The notes: generated by a model from the sequence alone, not told the origin. DNA of 64,000 nt from Shewanella aestuarii (GCF_014647215.1 NZ_BMOT01000002.1:310001-374000); one strand, 5' to 3'. Shown: positions 26,870-35,843, counted from the first letter of the stretch. Numbers and translations are program-made.

Positions 26870-28048
26870 TTATTGAGTTTTAAGTAAGCTTATGGCCGAT
26901 GGTAATGATGTTAAGCCATACTCACTTAAAATGTTTTTTATGCGTTCAATAAATTTTGGCTTATGTTGGCGAACAACATGATAAACCTGAAAGCATTTGA
27001 TAATGTTTTCCTCGGTTAACTGTTTTTCTGCTGCATAAGTCGCTGCGAGATAACAACGGATCATAAAGCAGTCTATGATAAGTTGTTGAAATACTTGTTC
27101 AGGATCATGTTCTGCGTGCATAGGGAAATGGTTATGGAACATTGAATAAAGAATGAATTTAGTAAATAGTTCAGAGTGATCCGTTAGTTGTGTTTCTACT
27201 TCGGTGTTCCAAATCCCATTAATCCCCTCAATTGAGTAATCATTTTGTTCGTTACACAAGGCGGTAATGGCGTTGTTAATCGATTCAAACCTAGGCCGTG
27301 TACTTCGTGAGTGCATGGTACACAATGCATCATGTATGGCTACAAACGTGTGTTTTTGAGGCAGTGATGTATATGGAATCGTGTTGAATTGTTCAGAAAT
27401 CATGCCCATTTTCGACATGCTGAGCAATTGGTTATAACGCACCTCTAATTGCTCGATGTTAGCTTTATTGGTACGCACTTCGTCACTGGTTTTTACAAGT
27501 AGCCCGATAGCTAAAAACGATTCTTGCCAATTTAATCCTGAATTTAATAATAGATCTAAACTGTATTCATAGGTTTTTTCTAACCATTCAGGGCTGGGAG
27601 GGTTAACCGTTTTATTGCCACTCGCGTTAGCCGAAAACTGAAAGGCATTGTCATCAAATAACACTATACGTGCCACTTCAGGGCAAGATAAATACAGGCT
27701 TTGATACTTATCTGGACCAATAAACTGATCCCTTTTAGGATATGTTTTACAGGTATGGCTTAGGGCTTTCTCGCCCGCTTTGGCATGAATGTTACACAGT
27801 TTTTGTGGTGTTAAAAAAGGGCAAGCGCCATTTTTATCTAAATTGACTATCGCCCATGAGCTTTCACTGTCTTTGGTTTCATATAAAGCAAATTTGGCAA
27901 CATCAGCTAAGTATTTATTTTTCAGTGTTTTTTTATAGCTTTGTTTATCAAAAGTAATCATCCAATCATTACAGCAACTATCTGCGCATTTAGGCCCAAT
28001 ACAACTGAATAAACTGACATAACTAGGCTTGATTGTAAGGTTTTCCAT
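26870..28048 (-). CDS. fliB: FliB-like flagellin lysine-N-methylase family protein
   Basis: At 392 aa this protein matches the FliB family, which methylates flagellin lysines in Salmonella. The cysteine signature is visible: C16-x4-C21-x3-C25-C26 (SCIGPKCADSCCNDW), then C76, C85, C100 and C122 in the segments NGACPFL, KLCNIHAK, HTCKTYPKR and LSCPEV. Such clustered cysteines suggest an iron-sulfur or other metal site. AAAAGGA upstream of 28048 supports the start. No flagellar genes are nearby, so the flagellin substrate would be encoded elsewhere. Family call good; activity not shown. Confidence 0.8.
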   Translation of the reverse strand: MENLTIKPSYVSLFSCIGPKCADSCCNDWMITFDKQSYKKTLKNKYLADVAKFALYETKDSESSWAIVNLDKNGACPFLTPQKLCNIHAKAGEKALSHTCKTYPKRDQFIGPDKYQSLYLSCPEVARIVLFDDNAFQFSANASGNKTVNPPSPEWLEKTYEYSLDLLLNSGLNWQESFLAIGLLVKTSDEVRTNKANIEQLEVRYNQLLSMSKMGMISEQFNTIPYTSLPQKHTFVAIHDALCTMHSRSTRPRFESINNAITALCNEQNDYSIEGINGIWNTEVETQLTDHSELFTKFILYSMFHNHFPMHAEHDPEQVFQQLIIDCFMIRCYLAATYAAEKQLTEENIIKCFQVYHVVRQHKPKFIERIKNILSEYGLTSLPSAISLLKTQ

Positions 28049-28108
28049 GCGAATCCTTTTGAGTGGTTATATCAATATTTGATTATTCATTTAGGCCTAA
28101 ATAGTGTA

Positions 28109-29269
28109 TTAAATCAATACTTGATTTAATACACGTTGCCAATTACCTCCCATAATACGATCACGATCCGATGATTTAAAGCGGGCTTTTTTTAAGGCAT
28201 CGTCAATGCGGCTCATGCGTTCAATGGTGTTTAATTCTGGGATCACCACATGTTTAGGTTCCACATCAAAACCGAGTACATTTTTAGCCCGCAAACTGTG
28301 CCACCAATCTAAGTACTCTTTAACCCCTTCGGCATTATCATTATTGAGCTTTAATAGGTTCTCTTGGCCACGTAGTGGATAATCATTGGCAATGGCAACA
28401 CTGTCTACGCCTGCAATTCTGACCACATGATCTATCTGCTTAATGTAATCGTTAATGGTTGGAACAGGGCGATTGGTTAGCCAAAAGCTCATCATGAAAA
28501 TACCAAATACACCACCGGTATCAGCGATAGCACGGATCACTTCGTCAGGTGAACAGCGAGCATGATTGACAATGCTTCTGACTGCGCCGTGGCTTTGCAC
28601 TATCGGGCTTTTGCTGGCCTTGGCGGTATCAAGAGCGGTTTTGGGACTGGAGTGGCTGACATCTATCAGCATATGACGATGGTTTAGCGCTTCGATTAAC
28701 TCATGTCCCGCGGGCGTCAAGGGGAGGTTCAGTCCTGCTTTACCATTGTTATCGAGTGCGCCACCGGCAAAACGATTACCGTAATGGTGGGTTAATTGTA
28801 ATACGCGTAAACCTTGTTGTTTAAATTCTTCTAATTGCTGCCAATTGGTTTGACTACTGTCATCTTCAACACAATCCGCACCTTGAATTTGAAAAAATAC
28901 CGCAGTCCGTTTTGAGTCAAATGCTCTGCTAATATCTAATCCACTTTGCCCTTGTAAATAGACTTCAGGGTTGGCGTCGACAATCGCTTTCGCGGCTTTA
29001 ATGCTTTTGATGCAGGCGTTGTAACTGCGTTTGTAATTAGTGGTGCCATCAGCTTGTTTTATGGCTTCAATGTCGGATATGTCGGCAATAAATGCACTGA
29101 GTTGAGAGGCTTTTACATCATTAATATCTTTGGGTAAAAAAGATAAGCCATCGATAAACAAGGGGCGGTGATCAACGGCCCAGGCATGTTGGCTGACAAA
29201 TGGACTACATAACGCTGCTGCGCCAAGGCCTTTAAGTAATTTACGGCGGGTGAGCAAGTCATGTGACAT
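28109..29269 (-). CDS. Exported M19 (membrane dipeptidase)-like protein with altered metal site
   Basis: This 386-aa protein begins with a twin-arginine-type signal (LTRRKLLKGLGAAALCSPF). The body follows the renal dipeptidase fold: IDGLSFLPKDI at 39, FFQIQGADCVED at 125, GLRVLQLTHHYGN, LIDVSHSSPKTALD (H206), IVQSHGAVRSIVNHARC (H227, R238) and VAIANDYPL (D296). The family's first metal motif HxD (in DGHND) is replaced by GLSFL, and the bridging glutamate (usual EG) appears as Q128-G. It may therefore have lost classic dinuclear zinc catalysis. AAAAGGA precedes the start. It lies 15 bp after csdE, possibly co-transcribed. Confidence 0.82.
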   Translation of the reverse strand: MSHDLLTRRKLLKGLGAAALCSPFVSQHAWAVDHRPLFIDGLSFLPKDINDVKASQLSAFIADISDIEAIKQADGTTNYKRSYNACIKSIKAAKAIVDANPEVYLQGQSGLDISRAFDSKRTAVFFQIQGADCVEDDSSQTNWQQLEEFKQQGLRVLQLTHHYGNRFAGGALDNNGKAGLNLPLTPAGHELIEALNHRHMLIDVSHSSPKTALDTAKASKSPIVQSHGAVRSIVNHARCSPDEVIRAIADTGGVFGIFMMSFWLTNRPVPTINDYIKQIDHVVRIAGVDSVAIANDYPLRGQENLLKLNNDNAEGVKEYLDWWHSLRAKNVLGFDVEPKHVVIPELNTIERMSRIDDALKKARFKSSDRDRIMGGNWQRVLNQVLI

Positions 29270-29284
29270 TAACTGTGTATCCTT

Positions 29285-29740
29285 TTAATTTGTCTTGGTT
29301 GCGTAACTTTTAATGGCCTGCGATAAGGCATGTAATCCATTGGTACGCGATGGGCTTAACTGTCCGTTTAACCCTAAGTTTTCAAAATAGGCGACCACAT
29401 CAAATTGGGCTATTTCATTGCGGGTTCGTCCCTGTGTTGCCGCAAGCAATAAACCAATCAGTCCTTTGACTATACGTGCATCGCTGTCGGCCAAATAAAA
29501 ATGTTGTCCATCAATTTGTTGATGGTACAACCATGCTTGGCTTTCGCAGCCTTTTACCTGAGCGTCTTGATGGCGGAATTCATCCGCTAAGTTTGGCAGT
29601 TTTTTGCCTAATAACATTATTTGGCGGTATTTCTCTTGCCAGTTTGTGGCTTGTTCTATCAGTTTAGCGCCGTTGATCACGTCGTCTGATAAGGGTAAGA
29701 ACAGGGTTACATCTGGTTGTGGCATGGCGTTGATAGTCAT
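29285..29740 (-). CDS. csdE: SufE/CsdE family sulfur acceptor
   Basis: This 151-aa cytoplasmic protein accepts persulfide sulfur from the cysteine desulfurase encoded directly upstream. The acceptor cysteine is C65 in VKGCESQAW, the family signature. LPNLADEFRHQDAQ and the C-terminal NGLHALSQAIKSYA are typical. AAGG six bases before the start lies in the csdA tail, and only 8 bp separate the genes. Pairing with a CsdA-type partner and the lack of suf genes favour CsdE over SufE. Confidence 0.9.
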   Translation of the reverse strand: MTINAMPQPDVTLFLPLSDDVINGAKLIEQATNWQEKYRQIMLLGKKLPNLADEFRHQDAQVKGCESQAWLYHQQIDGQHFYLADSDARIVKGLIGLLLAATQGRTRNEIAQFDVVAYFENLGLNGQLSPSRTNGLHALSQAIKSYATKTN

Positions 29741-29748
29741 GTTTGGCC

Positions 29749-30981
29749 TTACAATAAAATGGATTTTACTTCAGCAAGTGCGTTAATAAAGCGATCAATA
29801 TCTTGCTGATTGCTATATATCCCAATAGAGGCTCTACAACAGCCTTTTATCTGCAAACTTTGCATCAACGGCATGGCGCAATGATGACCGCCGCGGATCG
29901 CCACGCCTTGCTGATCTAATAAAATGCCCACATCTTGATGGTGTTCATCAGCCAGATTAAACGCCACAGCCCCAATATTGTCATTGTTGGGCCTTACACC
30001 ATATACGCTAATATCGCCCAATTGGCTTAACTGTTGCTGAAGATAGTGAATTAATTGCTGTTCATGCTGATGAATAAGCGTTTGAGGTAATTCAGCTAAA
30101 AAGGTGATGGCGGCGCCTAACCCAATGACGGCTGCTATGGCAGGAGTGCCCGCTTCTAACCTATTGGGGAGTTCACCGTAGGAGGTACCATCAAAGCTGA
30201 CGGTTTTGATCATCTCTCCGCCAGTAAGCATAGGGGTTAATTTTTCTAACGCATCAAGCTTGCCGTAAAGTATGCCTACGCCGGTTGGACCATACATTTT
30301 ATGGCCTGAAAAAACATAGTAATCACAATCAATTGATTGCACATCGACGTTAAGATGCGCCACAGCTTGTGCCCCATCAATTAAGGTCATGGCGCCGACA
30401 TTATTGGCTTTGGCAACCATGGCTTTGACGGGGTTAATGGTGCCCATGGCATTGGTCACATGGGACAGCGCGACTAGCTTTGGCGCTTGGGTTAATAACG
30501 CGTCATAAGCACTATGATTAATGCAACCGTCTGAGTCTAACGGGATTGGGATTACATTCGCACCGGTGCGTTTTGCAAGGGCTTGCCAGGGCACAATATT
30601 CGCATGATGAGCTGCGCCATCGACCAGAATCACATCACCCGCTTTGAATAAGTCGGTTAATCCGTGAGCCACCATATTGATGGATTCAGTTGTCCCATGA
30701 GTAAACACAATTTGCTGGGTTGTGGCGGCATTAATAAAGCCCTGCACCTGGACGCGAACCTGTTCATATTGCAGTGTTGCCTTTGCGGCTAATTGATGTG
30801 CGGCGCGGTGGACGTTGGCATTATCAAGCTGATAATAGTGGTTCATCGCATCAATAACAGATTGTGGTTTTTGGCTGGTGGCAGCCGTATCTAAATAACA
30901 CAGAGGGTTATCGCCTAGCTGTTGTTGTAGCGCAGGAAATTGGCTTCGTATGGCTTGATGATCAAATTGGCAGTCGGTCAT
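29749..30981 (-). CDS. csdA: Cysteine desulfurase, CsdA/SufS type (class V aminotransferase)
   Basis: This PLP enzyme releases sulfur from cysteine as a persulfide and hands it to CsdE. Motifs are YLDTAATSQKPQSVIDA, FTHGTTESINMVAHG, LIDGAQAVAHLNVDVQ, the PLP-lysine segment YYVFSGHKMYGPTGVG and the catalytic Cys in RGGHHCAMPLM. The frame opens at 30996, but that ATG directly abuts the T run of a terminator and has no ribosome site. I therefore prefer 30981, which gives 410 aa and a family-like N-terminus (DHQAIRSQFPALQ). Neither start has a strong site. Confidence 0.92.
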   Translation of the reverse strand: MTDCQFDHQAIRSQFPALQQQLGDNPLCYLDTAATSQKPQSVIDAMNHYYQLDNANVHRAAHQLAAKATLQYEQVRVQVQGFINAATTQQIVFTHGTTESINMVAHGLTDLFKAGDVILVDGAAHHANIVPWQALAKRTGANVIPIPLDSDGCINHSAYDALLTQAPKLVALSHVTNAMGTINPVKAMVAKANNVGAMTLIDGAQAVAHLNVDVQSIDCDYYVFSGHKMYGPTGVGILYGKLDALEKLTPMLTGGEMIKTVSFDGTSYGELPNRLEAGTPAIAAVIGLGAAITFLAELPQTLIHQHEQQLIHYLQQQLSQLGDISVYGVRPNNDNIGAVAFNLADEHHQDVGILLDQQGVAIRGGHHCAMPLMQSLQIKGCCRASIGIYSNQQDIDRFINALAEVKSILL

Positions 30982-30996
30982 TCGCTTAACACTCAT

Positions 30997-31033
30997 TAAA
31001 AAGGCATCAAGATCTTCAATGATATTGATGCCT
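30997..31033 (-). terminator. Terminator or attenuator between tas and csdA
   Basis: On the minus strand AGGCATCAA / TTGATGCCT (31033-31002) is followed by TTTTT at 31001-30997, with the upstream csdA ATG starting at 30996. It would end the tas transcript or attenuate csdA. Confidence 0.7.
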
Positions 31034-31062
31034 AATGCAAGGTTAACCTAATTTAAGCCTAT

Positions 31063-32103
31063 TTATGGGCAAGGGAATCGGTACAAATTAGCCAGTTCAT
31101 CTAATCGAGTTGCGATTTCGTCAGACAATATGACTTTATGGCTGTCTATATTCTCTTTCAACTGATGTAGGTTTGTTGCGCCGATGATATTTGATGCCAC
31201 AAATTGACGAGAGTTAACAAAAGCCAATGCCATTTGCGCAGGACTTAAGCCAAACTCTCTGGCTAAATCAACGTAAGCTTGAGTGGCTTCGAGTGCCATT
31301 GGGGTGCTGTTGTAACGCGCAAAACGCTTATGAATGGTTAATCTTGCACCTTCTGGCCATTGATCATGTTCATATTTACCGGTTAAGGCACCAAAGGCTA
31401 ATGGCGAGTAGGGTAACAAGGGCACATTTTCACGCTGGCTAATTTCAGACATGCCAATTTCAAAACTACGATTCAGTAAGTTATACGGGTTTTGTATGCT
31501 CACAATACGCGGTAAATCGTGTTTCTCGGCTAAACGCAGGTATTGCATAAAACCCCAAGGCGTTTCGTTTGAAATACCGATATAACGCACTTTCCCTTGC
31601 TTGATCACTTCAGCCAAGGCTTCAAGTGTTTCTAAAATGGGGGTGTAATGTTCTTTCTCATTATGGCTGTACATCATATCGCCAAAGAAATTGGTATTTC
31701 TATCTGGCCAATGCACCTGATATAAGTCGATAGTGTCGATTTGCATGCGGGAGAGTGAGTCTTCTACCGCTTGATGAATGTTACGCCAGTTCAATGCCAT
31801 GTTTGGGCGAATATAATCACCTTTAAGACCTGGCGCGGCCACTTTACTGGCAATAATGAGTTCATCACGGTTGCCTTGCGCTTTTAGGTAGCGCCCTAAA
31901 ATACGCTCAGTTTCACCTTGTGTTTCTGCCGTTGGCGGCACGGGATACATTTCAGCGGTATCAATAAAGTTAATACCTTGACCGATGGCGTAGTCTAATT
32001 GTTCGAATGCTTCTGACTCAGTATTCTGTTCACCCCAAGTCATGGTACCTAAACAGATCTTGCTAACTTCTAGGCTTGAATGCCCAAGACGTCGATATTC
32101 CAT
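31063..32103 (-). CDS. tas: NADP(H)-dependent aldo-keto reductase, Tas family
   Basis: This 346-aa TIM-barrel oxidoreductase has the same length as E. coli Tas. The N-terminus MEYRRLGHSSLEVSKICLGTMTWGEQN, the active-site FIDTAEMYPVPP with Asp and Tyr, the catalytic Lys in ELIIASKVAAP, and His in LYQVHWPD complete the AKR tetrad. GATNLHQLKENI is the cofactor-binding region. AGGAGG five bases before the ATG is one of the strongest ribosome sites in the window. The physiological substrate is unknown. Confidence 0.93.
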   Translation of the reverse strand: MEYRRLGHSSLEVSKICLGTMTWGEQNTESEAFEQLDYAIGQGINFIDTAEMYPVPPTAETQGETERILGRYLKAQGNRDELIIASKVAAPGLKGDYIRPNMALNWRNIHQAVEDSLSRMQIDTIDLYQVHWPDRNTNFFGDMMYSHNEKEHYTPILETLEALAEVIKQGKVRYIGISNETPWGFMQYLRLAEKHDLPRIVSIQNPYNLLNRSFEIGMSEISQRENVPLLPYSPLAFGALTGKYEHDQWPEGARLTIHKRFARYNSTPMALEATQAYVDLAREFGLSPAQMALAFVNSRQFVASNIIGATNLHQLKENIDSHKVILSDEIATRLDELANLYRFPCP

Positions 32104-32257
32104 ATCATCCTCCTGATGGAAACCCTTGCTTTGAGGCTATCAAGCTTTGCACAGATTGCAAAGGTTATTGATTCATCAGTAAATGTGTTGCTTAAAAAAC
32201 AAGCTAAACCTTTTAGGTTTCAAATGAGTATGGCGAGGTATAGCAAATGCAAACCGA

Positions 32258-32746
32258 TTAAAGTGTTTTTATCATCGCGATTTCACAGGCGTCATGTCCT
32301 GTTTCACCTAAGTGTTGGCAGCGATCAAATCCCAGTGTGTTATATAAGGCTAAGGCTTCAACCAATACCGCGGTGGTTTCTAAATAGATTTGTATAAAGC
32401 CCTGTTTTTTAGCAAACTCAAAGGCTAAATTAGACAGCGTTTTAGCCAGTCCTTTACCGCGCACCTCAGGTAAAAAATACATTTTTTGCAATTCACAAAT
32501 TGAAGTCTGTCCTGCTAGAGGCGCCACACCTGCGCCACCAATAATCTTGCCATCGAGTTCAATAACCCAATAACAAGCACGATCGCTACTATACACTTGG
32601 CTTAAAGTATCTAAGGTTTTGTCTGCCACACTAAACCCTTTATCTGGGGTTAGCCCATATTCTGCTGACACTAAGCGGATCACTTTGGCGATCCCAGCAT
32701 CATCATTGGCGGTTAATCGTCTAATTACTGGTGACGCTGAAGACAT
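32258..32746 (-). CDS. GNAT family N-acetyltransferase
   Basis: This 162-aa protein has the GNAT acetyl-CoA motif A (LPEVRGKGLAKTLSNLAFEFAKKQG, i.e. R/Q-x-x-G-x-G/A) after a beta strand (ICELQKMYF), and a C-terminal LYNTLGFDRCQHLG typical of small-molecule acetyltransferases. The substrate cannot be told. It lies 30 bp after yjjX on the same strand, so the two may be co-transcribed. Confidence 0.88.
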   Translation of the reverse strand: MSSASPVIRRLTANDDAGIAKVIRLVSAEYGLTPDKGFSVADKTLDTLSQVYSSDRACYWVIELDGKIIGGAGVAPLAGQTSICELQKMYFLPEVRGKGLAKTLSNLAFEFAKKQGFIQIYLETTAVLVEALALYNTLGFDRCQHLGETGHDACEIAMIKTL

Positions 32747-32776
32747 AATGAGTTACTCAACAAGGGATAATGTGAA

Positions 32777-33334
32777 TTATTCAGCAAAAAATGCTGGATT
32801 GATAAAAGGCGCCATGGCTAACACTATGGCTTGAGTATAAATACTGCCACGGGTAGCTAAGCCCTGGGTAAGCAATCCAATTGCGCCGCCTTTTTGTTTA
32901 ATATTCTCAGTGTTAAACAGTCTGTCCATGACATGACCCAGCTCTTCTCCCCCTTCGAGTGCTTGAAAGACTTTTGGCGGTAAAGGTAACAATGCGCTGC
33001 GGCCAATGCTTAATTTACCTTGATGAATAATGGCCATGTAAGCAAAAGTGGCAGCACCATGCTCAAATTGATCCACTCCACCTTCCATAGCAATATAAAA
33101 ACTGGCAGGTTGATGATGCTCAATCGCGTATTGTTGACAAAATTTAGCGCGATTAATTGCACCTAATTTGGTTTCGGCTTCGGTCATAGGTTGCTCAGCA
33201 ACTAAAGACGGGGCATGCATTCCGTGGCACTCAATATGAGCATCTGGAAAATACAGAGCGATAGCATCGCGCGCAGCGCCAATTTTTACAGGATTATTGG
33301 AGCCGACTAGAATTGAAATAGGTTGTTGTGTCAT
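32777..33334 (-). CDS. yjjX: Inosine/xanthosine triphosphatase (YjjX family)
   Basis: At 185 aa this belongs to the DUF84/YjjX family that hydrolyses non-canonical ITP and XTP and so cleans the nucleotide pool. Visible family segments are ILVGSNNPVKIGAARDAI, QPMTEAETKLGAINRAKF, YIAMEGGVDQ and GHVMDRLFNTENIKQKGGAIGLLT. There is no strong ribosome site before the ATG. It is the first gene of the yjjX-GNAT pair. Confidence 0.92.
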   Translation of the reverse strand: MTQQPISILVGSNNPVKIGAARDAIALYFPDAHIECHGMHAPSLVAEQPMTEAETKLGAINRAKFCQQYAIEHHQPASFYIAMEGGVDQFEHGAATFAYMAIIHQGKLSIGRSALLPLPPKVFQALEGGEELGHVMDRLFNTENIKQKGGAIGLLTQGLATRGSIYTQAIVLAMAPFINPAFFAE

Positions 33335-33615
33335 ATGATGCGTTTTACTGATTGTACTGATGTAAATATAAGCGTCATCATAGCAGAAGTGTATAAATGA
33401 AATGAGTGAAAAGTCGTAACTGTTAGTGTTTTTGACTTATGATGGCAAACAACAATTTATTCTCTATTATATAAAACAATCACTTAACTTTTGGCGCGTG
33501 AATTGCTTGGTATAAACTATCAACCCTGCATCATTAAGATGAGCTGCGATAAATTATCCCCAGCTATTTATCGTTTTGATGCCATTAGCCAATTAAATCA
33601 ACAAGGATGAGCAAC

Positions 33616-34386
33616 ATGGCCACCATGAAAACCAAATTAGTATTAGTGGGCGCAGCTACCGCGCTATTAGTGATGTATACCGATGTATTTAATGTGTCAT
33701 ATAGCATTGCCAGTGATCTTGAACAAAAGCAGCGAGTATTGAGCCTAGATACCAACGATATTGAACAGCTTATCGCTGAAACCGGTGCAGGTATGCTAAT
33801 CATTAAAGGTGATGAAAATGCCGATAAAATTACTGTCAGTGCCGAAGTGTTCGCCGAGGACGATAGCGACGTGACTTTAAGCCTAGTTAAATCGGGCTCC
33901 CAGGCAAAATTAATTGCTCAGGTAGAGCAAGATTCGAGCTGGAGTGGCTCGGATTCGCCACGTATTGATGTGACCTTGACGGTGCCGAAAAGCTTAAAAA
34001 TGGATATCACCGACGGTTCCGGGTCTATCGATATTCAAGGGATGAATGCCGATATTACCCTTACCGATGGCTCAGGTAGTATCAGCTTAGATGGCGCCAA
34101 GCAGCTAAGTATTAAAGATGGTTCTGGCAGTATTCACGCAAGTAATGTACTGGGAAGTGTCAGCATAAAAGATGGTTCGGGCAGTATTGAACTGACTGAT
34201 GTGGATGGAAATGTCGACATCAAAGATGGCTCAGGCAGTATGACAGTGCAGCGAGTGTCTGGATTGGTAACCATAGATGACGGTTCAGGCAGTATCAATG
34301 TTGATTATGCCAAAGGATTAACGATTCATAGCGCGGGCTCTGGCGCTGTTAATTATCAACATATCGAGGGTGAAGTTAACCTGTAA
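33616..34386 (+). CDS. Exported repetitive beta-solenoid protein, DUF4097-like
   Basis: This 256-aa protein has a short N-terminal hydrophobic segment (LVLVGAATALLVMYTDVF), a beta-rich middle, and then at least six repeats of about 17-21 residues each carrying (D/K)DGSGS-I/M (ITDGSGSIDIQG, LTDGSGSISLDG, IKDGSGSIHASN and so on). This is the pattern of DUF4097-type 'putative adhesin' beta-solenoids. AAGGA at 33603-33607 sits correctly for the ATG at 33616; ATGs at 33607 and 33625 are alternatives. No partner gene is evident. Function unknown; probably cell-envelope or periplasmic. Confidence 0.8.
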   Translation: MATMKTKLVLVGAATALLVMYTDVFNVSYSIASDLEQKQRVLSLDTNDIEQLIAETGAGMLIIKGDENADKITVSAEVFAEDDSDVTLSLVKSGSQAKLIAQVEQDSSWSGSDSPRIDVTLTVPKSLKMDITDGSGSIDIQGMNADITLTDGSGSISLDGAKQLSIKDGSGSIHASNVLGSVSIKDGSGSIELTDVDGNVDIKDGSGSMTVQRVSGLVTIDDGSGSINVDYAKGLTIHSAGSGAVNYQHIEGEVNL

Positions 34387-34519
34387 ACTGTATTCATCGC
34401 GACAGTATGGCGGTCATTTTTGCTGAGGTTTACCCAGGACTCGTCTGATAAGCGATAGACTGAATTTGGTGGGCATGGCATGATCGCCCTTTGGGACTTA
34501 TTGAGAGTTAACATCACAG

Positions 34520-35311
34520 ATGGCAAAGAAGTTTTATGTAGTGTGGCAAGGACACAAACCAGGTATTTACACAACCTGGGATGAAGCCAAACGTCAGGTT
34601 GATAAGTTTTCTGGTGCAAAGTATAAATCGTTTCCAACTGAAGCAGAGGCAAAAGCGGCTTTTGCTCAATCGGCTAATAAAGCGATTTTTTCGGCTCAGG
34701 TTTCTGCCAGTAAAAGCGCTGCTAATAAAGGTGCTAAACCAGTAACATCTGCCAATAACACTGTGGCGGAACATCAACCTGAGGCACTATGTGAATTTGA
34801 TCTTGTGCTATACACAGATGGCGGCTGCGATCCTAACCCCGGTAAAGCCGGTTCAGGTGTTGCTGCATATTGTAACGGTAAACTGTCAAACTTATGGTAT
34901 GGGTTGTTCAATCCCAATGGCACTAATAACACCGCTGAGTTGAATGCCTTATATGAAGCGATCAAAATGGCAGCGATCGCATTGAATGATAATTTAACCG
35001 TGCGAATTTACAGTGATTCGCAATATTCGATTAATTGTATTAGTAATTGGGCCTATGGTTGGAAAGCCAAAGGTTGGACTCGCAAAGGTGGTGAAATTGC
35101 CAATTTGGCACTGATTAAACAGGCCCATGACTTGTATGATCAATATAAAGATCGTTTCGATATTGTACACGTAGCAGCCCACGTGGGTATTGAAGGCAAT
35201 GAGCTGGCCGATAGAATGTCTATTTATGCGGTTGATCAGCAACAAAGGGATTTCGTCGAGTACCCGCAACCTATCAATTTAGCGGCAATTATGGCGATGC
35301 GCGCAGGTTAA
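34520..35311 (+). CDS. Viroplasmin-domain ribonuclease HI
   Basis: This 263-aa protein begins with a caulimovirus viroplasmin-like domain (FYVVWQGHKPGIYTTWDEAKRQVDKFSGAKYKSFPTEAEAKAAF, residues 4-50). That domain is thought to bind RNA-DNA hybrids. A spacer follows, then an RNase HI domain from about 95. Catalytic acids are seen in LYTDGGCDPNPG (D), NNTAELNALYEA (E), IYSDSQYSI (D) and GNELADRMS (D), with H in VAAHVGIEGN. The architecture is that of eukaryote-like and some bacterial RNase H1 proteins. It is distinct from the short E. coli rnhA, so a second RNase H is likely elsewhere. No clear ribosome site was seen. Confidence 0.9.
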   Translation: MAKKFYVVWQGHKPGIYTTWDEAKRQVDKFSGAKYKSFPTEAEAKAAFAQSANKAIFSAQVSASKSAANKGAKPVTSANNTVAEHQPEALCEFDLVLYTDGGCDPNPGKAGSGVAAYCNGKLSNLWYGLFNPNGTNNTAELNALYEAIKMAAIALNDNLTVRIYSDSQYSINCISNWAYGWKAKGWTRKGGEIANLALIKQAHDLYDQYKDRFDIVHVAAHVGIEGNELADRMSIYAVDQQQRDFVEYPQPINLAAIMAMRAG

Positions 35312-35336
35312 ATCAGTTAAGTCACTGATAATATAA

Positions 35337-35362
35337 AACGGGCCTAATGGCCCGTTATGTTT
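35337..35362 (+). terminator. Terminator after the RNase H gene
   Basis: AACGGGCC / GGCCCGTT with a 4-nt loop, followed by ATGTTTT. It lies between convergent genes. Confidence 0.75.
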
Positions 35363-35393
35363 TGCATCGTTTTTTCAAAGCGTTAGTTCAAGA

Positions 35394-35843
35394 CTACTTT
35401 ACTTTCTCTTCGTACATTAAGTAGTGACTTTGCTTCATACCTAAGGCTTCATAAGTACTTTGAGCGGGTTTGTTTTCATGCTCAACGTATAAGCGGAAAC
35501 TTGCCGCATCGCCATTCTTTGCTGCCATGTCTTTTACAGCTTGATAAAGCTTGCCGTAGATCCCTTGGCGACGGTTTTGCGGGCGAATATAAACGCTTTG
35601 GATCCAGTAGTATTGACTTGCGCGCCAGTCACTCCACTCAAACGTCACCATTAACGAGCCAACAATATCACCATCAACTTCAGCCACTAAATAAAAACCA
35701 CGCTCAGGGTGGCTTAATAAACCATTAACGCCACGGGTAAGGGGGTCATTATCTAATTGCAGGTTTTCAGTCTCCATCGCCATCGCTTGGTTAAAGTTCA
35801 CTAGGGCGATTAAATCGGTTAATTGACCTTTTCTTATTTTCAT
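35394..35843 (-). CDS. GNAT family N-acetyltransferase
   Basis: This 149-aa protein has the GNAT core: GSLMVTFEWSDWR, YWIQSVYIRPQNRRQGIYGKLYQAVKDMA (acetyl-CoA loop RRQGIYG) and FRLYVEHENKPAQSTYEALGM. It belongs to the group of small acetyltransferases with an unknown acceptor. AAGAGA upstream of the start is a plausible site. It is a single gene. Confidence 0.88.
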   Translation of the reverse strand: MKIRKGQLTDLIALVNFNQAMAMETENLQLDNDPLTRGVNGLLSHPERGFYLVAEVDGDIVGSLMVTFEWSDWRASQYYWIQSVYIRPQNRRQGIYGKLYQAVKDMAAKNGDAASFRLYVEHENKPAQSTYEALGMKQSHYLMYEEKVK

